Source: Curvularia sp. ZM96 (Eukaryota > Ascomycota > Dothideomycetes > Pleosporales > Pleosporaceae). From it: a stretch of DNA of 64,000 bases. Below the pieces are notes generated by a model. It did not search any database. It was given only the letters and a program-made list of their open reading frames with translations, and was not told where the DNA came from. The position numbers and the translations under genes are program-made. Within the stretch, counting starts at the first letter, position 1; every line of letters begins with the position of its first letter. The stretch is taken from assembly GCA_022457065.1 (NCBI GenBank), contig JAJGBQ010000002.1, forward strand, positions 372,001 to 436,000, read 5' to 3'. Shown piece after piece: positions 55,793 through 64,000 of the stretch.

Positions 55793-58086
55793 ATGCATCA
55801 ACCACATCTTTCGAAGCAACCAGATGCGCAACTACAGCCTTTCTTGGAGCCTAATGTAAAGCAGATTGCCGAGGTTGTTGAGGCGCGAAATGAAAGACAG
55901 AAATGGCGGACCAGCTTATACTGGTTCGCGCTACTAGGATTTGCGGTTCTCGTGATTAACACCACATTTCTAGTATGGGCACTGCGTACGAAAGGGACCA
56001 CAGACGGGGTAGGCACACTCTACGAAGCATCTTGCGATGCCACAAAGAGAGCAAACGTTGGTGTGCATCTGCTTATCAACATTCTGAGCTCCGCACTTTT
56101 AGCTGCAAGCAACTATTGCATGCAATGTCTTTCAGCTCCCACCCGGGTAGAAATAGAAAAGGCACATCGCAAAGGAAGCTGGCTGGATATTGGTATACCT
56201 AGCCTGCGGAACGTTTTGTCGTCCAGCTTCGGAACGCGCAAGAAAATCTGCTGGTGGATTCTAGGCATCTCGTCATTCCCTTTGCACTTCTGGTAAGTGA
56301 CATTGATTGAGCTGAGCTTGCAGCTACACGCGCTGACACTCAATAGCTACAACTCAGTAGTCTTCGTGTCCACCTCAGCCCAGACCTACGGAGTTTATCA
56401 ATTTGGCCCCGAGGCAAAATCTGCGATAGAAGCCGGCCTGTTCGATAACTCACCGGATAAAGCAAACTCAACCGACGAATACCGCCTCAAGTACATCGCG
56501 AGCATGGTGTATGCAGAGGCGTTCAAAGCAGGCCGACTCGAAACGCTCTCGCCCCTCGAATGCATTAATGAATACAGCACCACTTTTCAATCAATGAGAG
56601 GCAATGTGTTTCTGGTGGTTGACGAAGGACTCATGGGACCAGATGAGATTCTCAGCGATTACAACCTCATCTCCCGTACCAACGATTGCTCGGCAGAGAC
56701 GGGAACGAGTTGGGTCTACGGGCAATTTAGGGCCGAAAGTGGTGCATGCTTCTCACAGGAAGCGTACCGCTTCTTGCCTCGAATCCAGGCCGACCCTTCG
56801 ATATGGGCACCATATCTGTCCTATCCAGTGCGAAGCTGCCTCAGTGAACCCACTGGTCAGAAATGCAAGCTGGATTTCAGCGTTCATCTGATTGTGATAG
56901 TCATTGTTTTCAATGTAGTCAAGATCCTCGCAATTCTGGGTGGCATCCTCGTGCTTCACAACGACCCGATGCTGACACTCGGAGACGCTGTAGCATCATT
57001 CCTGCGCGAGCCTGATGCAACGGCTGACAACATGTGTCTTTTGTCACAGCAGGAAGTCTATGTCGCGGGTAAAGAGTGGCCACTGCGTCAGCAGCCAAGA
57101 TCATTCACCGGGAAATCGTCCACGTGGTCTGCATCCGTCAAGAGGGGGAAGCGATGGGCTGTGCATCTCGCGTCAGTACATTCGCCCGCCTTGATCGATC
57201 CAACAAGTCGCTGACCGTAACCATCAGTCTAGCCACCGGCATTATTACTCTGGTATTCCTCTTCGTGTACTCCTACCTGGCCATCGAGGGCGCCAAAGAT
57301 CTAGGCAGTGTTCTCAGAATCAGCCTCGGCAGCGTCGATGCACGCACTATTGTTCGAAGCGGTACCGCGGCGTCTGGCCTCTCTGGCGTTTTCCAAAATG
57401 TGCTCGTTGCCAACAGCCCTCAGGTCATCATCTCGCTCATCTACTTTTCCTACAACGCAGCAATCACCTCGATGCTGCTTGCACACGAGTGGTCTGACTT
57501 CTTCACTCGGCGCAAGCCTCTGCGCGTCTCAACGAGCCTTCAGGGCCACCAACGCAGTTCCTACTTTCTCCAGCTTCCGTATCGCTACGCTTTGCCGCTC
57601 CTCGCCGCCTCGACGCTTCTGCACTGGCTGGCCTCGCAAAGCATCTTTGTGATTTCTGTGCAGCTATATAACTTGAACGGTAATCACAGCAGTGACGGGG
57701 AGTGCTTCCACTGGGGACGTGGCGGGTACGTGATGCCTGACAGCAATTTCGTCCGGGTGATTTGCGGTCAAGACTTCATCACACTTGCTTATGGCCCCCT
57801 GGGAATTCTTCTATCTCTACTTGTCGCTATCGTTATGGCAATCGGTGTGGTTGTTCTAGGCAGGAAGAAACTAAGCCCTGCTCCTGTAGTCGGATCCTGC
57901 AGCGCCGCCATCGCGGCGTCTTGTTACCCACATCGGGTTGAGCAAGCGCCCTGGGAGAAGGAGCTCCATTGGGGTGAGATTCAGGTACTGGATGATCACC
58001 AGGAACCCGACTGTGTATCGCCACCGCATTGTAGTTTCTCGAGTCTAGAGGTAGTCCAGCCTACCCCAGGTCAACTGTACATATAG
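55793..58086 (+). CDS. DUF6536 multi-pass membrane protein, 727 aa
   Basis: Three exons: 55793-56292, 56347-57171 and 57228-58086. The second intron starts with GTCAGT and ends at ATCAG with a CTGAC branch site; it is needed to join two overlapping frames and yields a clean membrane helix. The DUF6536 domain occupies about residues 38-200 (GTLYEASCD, LLINILSSALLAASNYCMQC, RKGSWLDIGIPSLRN). Roughly six or seven membrane helices are visible: two near the N-terminus, one at about 165, and the rest in the C-terminal half, together with an extracellular Cys-containing loop. The family is widespread in filamentous ascomycetes and has no established function. Plasma-membrane location is assumed. Confidence 0.87.
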
Positions 58087-58974
58087 TGTCGTGATTGCGA
58101 ACCAGGAGAGTTATTCTGTAGTTTTAATGTACTACTCATTCCTTCATTAAGACATCCGCCTTTACATGAGGTAGAAAATGTTACTTCCGCTGAAATTTCA
58201 AGTCGCCGATCATACTATCGGGCTTATAATAATTACGTCCTGGTCTTATTCTGCTGCAGTTCCTCAATATTTCCTATAGTTCAAGAAGGTAGCATCGCCT
58301 TCATACCAGGTTCGTAAGTTTATCTCCCTTCTACAACGCAATACAAGACTTTAAGCCTGCACAGCGCTAGAAGGTGGAGCAAGTTACGCCGCTGTGGTCT
58401 GCGAGGATGCGATACAATCGCCGCGCGTTTTCAGGTACTCCCTTCGCTAATGCCTAGCTCCAAGGTCTGTAGTAGCCTAGTAACGCCCGCACAGCCATAT
58501 ATCGAAGATGTATACGAAATTGCCAAAACACATTTTGGCAGCCGGGTCCGATCTTGGCACGAGCTGAATGAGTTCGGGGCTGGAGAACAACAGTATGGCT
58601 ATCATGATTTGAATGAAATACATGATGCAGAAAAGAAGCTAAGAGGGTTGGTAACGCAGGTTTGACAAATTACCTCTCCTCTAGAAGTGACTATTCACTC
58701 AGTACAAGAATGTAAGTAGGGATAGGGTTAGTTTGCTATGCGTCGCGGAGAGCACGGGTCTACTTCGAAAAGCCGCACGGATACTGGCCTCCTTACAGAG
58801 GCATCAATAAATAATATGTACATTAGATCAACTGATGGCAGTCCTTTTTGTATCATGAAGAACAGTTAACTGTATCTTCCGGAAATATTTTTCGTTTGAT
58901 TCGGTGTTAATTTAGCATACTACTTGGTTCGCGCGTTAGACTTAACCATATGTAGAGTGCGTTACACCCTAAGA
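58087..58974. other. Intergenic with one short ORF
   Basis: A 71-codon frame (58450-58665, ATG start) has no recognised family and is not called as a gene. Nothing else seen. Confidence 0.35.
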
Positions 58975-59505
58975 TTACTCTACTACCCTTGTCCCATTAC
59001 TCCTAAACACAACCGTAGAGACACCAATTCTATCGTACTTCCCACTGAAATGCCAATTGATATAACCGCCATCACCCAAGTTAATGACCTTTCCATCATT
59101 AAAGACCACGACCCTATATGGAATCACATTGTTTTTCACATCCGTATAATCCACGACTGCTTCTGCTACCACGTCATCGCTGTTGAACAAGTACTCAAGC
59201 TGCTCATTTATTACAAGGCAGTTGTGTCTACTCTTATGTCTGAAATACGCAAAGTAGTTATGTAGTCGCTCTACCCATTGGGCGCGGTTCATGGTGGCAT
59301 GATCCACGGCACGAATAGACTGAGGAACAGGACCAGTGGTGGGGAGGCTGCTGGCATCAAATTCAGACTTTTCGTTGCTGAGATGGTCGTGCGTGGGGAG
59401 TTGAATGCGTGGTTCTTTGTGTAGAAGCTTAAAGCATAACGTTCCAACGACGGTAGCTACTCCAAGTAGACTGAAGAAGATTGGGAAGGAAAATAAGAGA
59501 TCCAT
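58975..59505 (-). CDS. Membrane-anchored protein of unknown function, 176 aa
   Basis: Single exon; ATG 59505 is preferred because it places a hydrophobic helix (MDLLFSFPIFFSLLGVATVV) at the N-terminus, acting as a signal anchor. The following region is hydrophilic up to about residue 80. The C-terminal 90 residues form a compact domain with a repetitive strand-like pattern (YRVVVFNDGKVINLGDGGYINWHFSG). Such Gly/Trp-rich C-terminal segments occur in uncharacterised fungal proteins, but I cannot name the family with confidence. Confidence 0.6.
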   Translation of the reverse strand: MDLLFSFPIFFSLLGVATVVGTLCFKLLHKEPRIQLPTHDHLSNEKSEFDASSLPTTGPVPQSIRAVDHATMNRAQWVERLHNYFAYFRHKSRHNCLVINEQLEYLFNSDDVVAEAVVDYTDVKNNVIPYRVVVFNDGKVINLGDGGYINWHFSGKYDRIGVSTVVFRSNGTRVVE

Positions 59506-60045
59506 GGCGGCAGTGTGTGACTCTGGTCTATAGTCGGAGCGAGTTAGCACGCATATTTGACCTCCATAGGGTGGATAGAGCTTCACCTGAACAAGGGATT
59601 TGATGTGGACTCTACGATGAACTGAGCAACAGCGACCCTGTTGCTGAAGAGAGATTTGGAGACAAAGGGGTTTAATCGCTCACCGTCCTGCTCCGCCCCG
59701 CGGATGGTTGTGACTGGCGCTTACATAGAGGGGTGCTTCGCTTCTTACTTCGCTTCGTGCTTCGCACCCTTGTGTCATGCGACGCATGAATACGTGGACC
59801 AATCGACTTGTTTTTCTTATTTTGAACTGTTTCGCCCCGAACTACACCACAGCCGCAGACACAGCCACAGCCAGTGGGGGCCAAAATCTTCAACCGGTGA
59901 GCCCGAGCCGTCCACCAGGCTGTGAAACTCGTGACTACCGAAACTACGTCGACTCAGCTTCGACGGGCTACTGCTTCAACCATCTCCACTCTTTTCCCAT
60001 ATAATATCCCAGAAGCTAATACACAGTACGCCCGTCGTTAGGCTA
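59506..60045. other. Intergenic, divergent promoter region
   Basis: Between the divergent orphan (-) and ankyrin (+) genes. Has a short run of TTCGCTTC-like repeats at about 59,739-59,768. Confidence 0.45.
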
Positions 60046-62975
60046 ATGGAGGTCGTCGGGTTGGTTGCCGGCGTTGCTGGTCTAAGCGAAGTTCTACTCA
60101 AGGGGTTTAAGACCCTCCGTAAACTGCAACACGACCTCAACGAAGCGAAAGATGAGGTTGACCGGTTGTGTCGCGCGATGCAGCGCTTGCAACACGTAAT
60201 GGACGAAGTAGAAGCCTTAGGAATAGCTCACGGGGAAGACGATGAATTGCTCTCGATGCGATCAAGCCTTGCCACCCACTGGGCTGAGCATTCCGGCGCT
60301 ATCAGGGCGGATCTGCTAGAACTAGTGGCGAAACTAAATGTTCTACAAGTGGCGTTTGACAAGCCAAGCAAGACCAAGAACAACGTGAGAGCAAAGTTTA
60401 GGAAGGTGTTTGCAGCGCATGACATTGAGCGGTACGAGCGAATTTTACAGGATCATCGGGCGAGTTTTTCGTTTATGCTTAGCGTGCTTGCAGAGTGAGT
60501 ATCTCGCCCACCCAGCTTACCATTAAGCTAGGTAACATTCAGGGTATGGGCACTGACTCGTGATGACAGGAGACGGCAAAGAGGCATTGCGAATGAACTA
60601 AAGGCACAGGGGAAGTACCTGCAGATGATAGCCGCCAAGTCGGCTACGGCACATACTACTGAGGCGATCGTCATAACGAACACAACCAACATCCAGACCA
60701 TTTCAAACGTTTCTCAAACAATTCGCCTTGAGAACAGTATTCAGAGGATAGTTGCTGATAAGATCAACAAGATGCCTTGCAAAAGCATCGAAGACGAATT
60801 CACGAAAGAGGTTGTCCAATCGGCAGTTACCCACTCTGACGCTCGGATTGAAGCGGCTCCCCAAGTCGACGGACTCTCTGACTTCTACGCTCTAAGTCGC
60901 AGGCCACGCATAGCAGGTCTTCCAATGGACGGTACCTTGGCCAAACATGGAATCTACTGTCGAGTCTTCACCTACAACGTTCCACTTGGTACCTTCTCTG
61001 CTCGGAAGGTAACAACGAGGAAGCTGTGGCGTGGTAAGCCCAAGGAGACGTCGAGCTGGCATTTGGAAGTAGTACTATATCCACTGGACATACTTAGCAA
61101 CTTCGTCTTTCGACTCAATCTCGAATGGGGTCCTTCCGTGGCGTTCAATTTTGGAGCGAAGCTACACGCTTTCAATTCGAGCGTAGAACTGAAAAAACAT
61201 CTCAACACGGGGAACATATCAGCAATCTTAAAAATGTTCGAGGAGGGGTATGCACATCCAACAGATTTGATTGCGCCTTCCGGAAACACTCTTTTACACG
61301 TCAGTTCATCAAAAGATAACCTTGAGCCACACAGCGATGCTGATGGACGGATAGGAAGCAGCAATGCGGCATGGTTTGGGAGTACCAAATATGCTTGAAC
61401 TTTGCAGACTTCTGCTTGACGCGTCTGTTGACCCTAACATGATGAACCTGAGGAAACGGTAACTTAAAGTACATCGGGAAATGATACTAGAACGCTAATA
61501 TGGCTATAGAACACCGTTAATGCAATGTTGCCAGATCATGCAAGAAGGAACAGAGATCAACCGAAGAATGCTACCCATGACAACGCTTCTTCTGCAGTAC
61601 AACGCAGATCTTTCATTTCGCGACGATTCCGGAGAATTGGCTTGTCTACTGATATTCCAATCTGGTTGTGGGCTAGAGTATATGCAGAACATTCTCTACC
61701 GGCTCATCAGTCTAGATGTCTATCAAAGCTTCCAGTCGAAAGACCTCTGGCTAGTATCCTCTATCGCCCGCACCATTCCCACATTCCGCCAACGACTCGA
61801 AGGTGAACTTCGCGATCTCCGTACACCCACCAACCTGTCCTCAAGCATTCGCCCTCGATACGAGAAAATCCTAGAACTTGACGCCGAAAAACAAAGGGAA
61901 TGGATCGAAAATGCGCCGGCGCCCGATCGCATTTCCTTTATGAAAGCGCTCTGCTCCTATGGCACAGTCGAAATGGTGATGCCCTTTATTGAAAGCTCCA
62001 TAGACCTTGACGAAACTGGTGGCCCCAATGACAAAATTTACACTCGGTACGCTGCACAAATGGGCAATCTTGGGGTGTTGATGGCGCTTGTGAAGGCAGG
62101 TGCAAGTCTCGAACAGAAAGACTGGTTTTGGCGCCACAACAATCTCTGTACTTCTGCATTAGATGAGCTACTTCAGAGATGGGCATTCATCTCTGACGGC
62201 ATGACTGTGCAAGGAAGGGATCAGCCATCTGTAGCGAAAGAGTGCTGGATTTTGAAGTGGCTACTTCAGCAACCAGGCCATGAGAGCCCCAACGCCCTAT
62301 ACTGTACGATGCTAAAGAACCAGAACCATCCTGGTGTATTCGACACGGTTCTCAGCCATGGCTTTGGGCGCCGTGATGGCCAACCACCAAAGACAGACCA
62401 CATAAAATATACGGGCTCTGAAGTCATTGAGCTGTCAAAACCCAAAACCCATGTCTCAAAACCTTACTTGATGCCGGACTTGGACTCGAATGCGAGGACT
62501 GGCGTGGCCTTTCGGCAGTAATATACGCCATCGACATGGGCGCGACAGAAGACCTAAAGCTCCTCATCGAAGCGGGTGCAAATCTAGAGCGAAGATGCGG
62601 ATACGGAATGACGCCGTTGGAACTCGCCAGCAGTAATCTGCAAGCAAGTCATCCGCGAAAGCGAAACAGGGGATTGGTAGATCCATGGGGTCTAAGAGAT
62701 GAGATGTTTGAACTCAAGACTGATCAAGAGATTTATTCCATTCTAGCAGAGGCCTTGCAGCGCGACGGCAAGAGAGTGCTTCCACTACGTAAGTCTTCAA
62801 ACTTGCTTTTCCACATATCTCAAGCTTGGCTGATCATTGAGCAGTACTATATAACCATCAAGGTGTTCGCATGACATCGTGGCAGCGATCGCAGTTCGTG
62901 CAAATTGCTGTTGTACTATTAATAACTTCATTAGCATTTGTGGGAGGAGTAATGTTTCAATCGATACATCATTAA
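60046..62975 (+). CDS. Ankyrin-repeat protein with NLR-type N-terminal domain, 877 aa
   Basis: Six exons: 60046-60494, 60570-61299, 61355-61458, 61510-62372, 62432-62788 and 62845-62975. The N-terminus (MEVVGLVAGVAGLSEVLLKG, then a long heptad helix to about 150) is the fungal helical domain found in STAND/NLR-like proteins. Ankyrin repeats appear after about residue 370 (SGNTLLHEAAMRHG; RTPLMQCC; GYGMTPLELASS; LKLLIEAGANLE). Splicing the last intron exposes a C-terminal membrane helix (FVQIAVVLLITSLAFVGGVM) before the stop. The intron at 62373-62431 (GTGATG donor, TTGAG acceptor) is the least certain; without it there is a frameshift. A role in non-self recognition is inferred from the architecture; no NTPase domain is present. 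Confidence 0.75.
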
Positions 62976-63552
62976 ACCACCAGGTCACGATACTGGTAAT
63001 AATGGAACCAGGCTTATTACAAAGAAGCCAAGTCACGATACAAATAGACCAGTGTCACAAGGAGATCACATTATTATGAAACACATTCAAAATAAAATCT
63101 CAATCATGTTTCATTCAAGGTACATTGATGAAGCGATACACCTCAAGTCCATACAAACCAGGCATCTTCACCCGTCCACCAGCCTCTCCCAAGAGCCTTA
63201 GGCATATGCGTTTGCCCCACTAAGCATCCTCTGTAAAGGACAGTGTAAGGCTATAGGATCATATCAGCATTCCAAGACATATAGATTTATAAGCATGGAC
63301 GAGGTATTGAAATATGTCTTCCTGATGGGTGCACGTTTTGTGTGGATCGTATCCGTTAAGGAGGTGTGTGTACGGTGAAGAAGAGGCGAGGACCTGCATA
63401 AGGCTGGGGTGGGGTGGGGTGGGTCTTGTACTCACCAACATTGGTTCAGGGACCAGTTGCGCAATCGCACCTTGTTTTGACTTCACTTTATCGTTGTAAC
63501 TCATGTGGGATAATTCAGAGTGTGATGAATTCGTGTTATATTGCGCTGCGCG
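62976..63552. other. Intergenic with a G-rich tract
   Basis: Holds the G-run listed separately at 63406-63423; nothing else recognised. Confidence 0.4.
63406..63423 (+). other. Potential G-quadruplex
   Basis: Four G-runs separated by single T residues: GGGGTGGGGTGGGGTGGG. It fits the standard G4 pattern with one-base loops. Confidence 0.6.
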
Positions 63553-63852
63553 ATGAACCTAACGCCTATCACAACGGAGGAAGAAGCAGCCAAGGGGAGA
63601 TTCAACTTTGCTAAGCTGAAGGAACCTCAGACCCGTCTAGCCTTAATAAAAGCAAACAGAAAGTTGAACAAAAAGCACCAGGCATCGAAGCCAGTGACTA
63701 TGAAACAACAAAATGCCAACAGTAATCGCCATCAACACCGTGCTACACAATCAAACAACTGCAATGCAAAAACTGAAAACCCTTCCATACAAACAAGCAC
63801 CTCTTTCCTCATCAACTCTAGGCTGATGGAAAATAATGCTGAAGGTCTCTAA
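63553..63852 (+). CDS. Possible small basic protein, 99 aa
   Basis: ATG at 63553 opens a 99-codon frame rich in Lys, Asn and Gln (LALIKANRKLNKKHQ; MKQQNANSNRHQHR). No family, signal peptide or splice support is seen. It may be genuine, part of a larger gene, or chance. Confidence 0.25.
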   Translation: MNLTPITTEEEAAKGRFNFAKLKEPQTRLALIKANRKLNKKHQASKPVTMKQQNANSNRHQHRATQSNNCNAKTENPSIQTSTSFLINSRLMENNAEGL

Positions 63853-64000
63853 TTGTAATACACACCATTCGGTGCGCTCGACGAGGTATTTGTGTCGCTC
63901 GACTGGCCCCCACCATTGTAGATGACCGGAGGCTTGCTGCCGTACCGTTTGTTTCGTGATAAATAGCCAGAATGCGCGTAGAGACTCGTGGTTGAAGCAC
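63853..64000. other. Window edge
   Basis: Nothing supported in the last 150 bases. Confidence 0.3.

Noticed and set aside
61300..62521. Stops at 61398 and 62521 as ends of separate genes
   Set aside because: Ankyrin-repeat sequence continues in the correct frame after introns at 61300-61354 and 62373-62431, so they belong to one gene.

Overview
The window looks like nuclear DNA of a filamentous ascomycete, most probably a pleosporalean Dothideomycete. The evidence is short GT-AG introns (about 46-96 nt) with CTAAC/CTGAC-type branch sites, typical fungal families (Zn2Cys6 regulators, DUF6536 membrane protein, HET and ankyrin/STAND-like proteins, GH131, DUF3435) and TpA-rich tracts that look mutated by repeat-induced point mutation (RIP). 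A 1,862-bp TA-flanked DNA transposon relic has the length I remember for Molly of Parastagonospora nodorum; the species is inference. Most genes are spliced, so exon structures were rebuilt by hand from splice signals and frame continuity.

Layout. 0.7-9 kb: a secreted protein, a possible small membrane protein, a plasma-membrane-type syntaxin (-) and a Yck-type casein kinase 1 (+). 9.7-12.2 kb: a complete five-exon DUF3435 tyrosine recombinase of the Starship captain class (-), with an unusual hairpin 0.5 kb beyond its start codon. 12.75-16.25 kb: a RIP-degraded island holding the transposon relic and a clean 268-bp solo LTR with a 5-bp target duplication. 16.3-17.0 kb: a charged orphan gene. 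17.7-19.1 kb: a membrane-protein gene cut off at its 5' end by a second RIP island (19.1-19.9 kb) that contains relics of two LTR families; cleaner solo LTRs of both families lie at 41.5 and 51.0 kb.

21.5-30.2 kb: a transcription-factor-like protein without a zinc cluster, an Old Yellow Enzyme (OYE) fragment, an MDR reductase and a full-length OYE-family flavoenzyme; the last two could act in one reductive pathway. 31.6-41 kb: a metzincin protease, a CYTH-like protein, a dead alpha/beta hydrolase, a five-exon beta-carbonic anhydrase that has no long ORF, and a five-exon Zn2Cys6 regulator. 42.3-52.6 kb: three small secreted proteins, a Zn2Cys6 regulator divergent from a secreted serine beta-lactamase-like protein, and a secreted GH131 glucanase. 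53.6-64 kb: a truncated HET domain, a DUF6536 multi-pass membrane protein, a membrane-anchored orphan and an 877-residue ankyrin protein with an NLR-type N-terminus and a C-terminal membrane helix.

The pattern is ordinary conserved genes interleaved with secreted and allorecognition-type genes next to RIP islands, as expected of an accessory or fast-evolving region of a plant-associated fungus. I saw no tRNA, rRNA, CRISPR array or operon.
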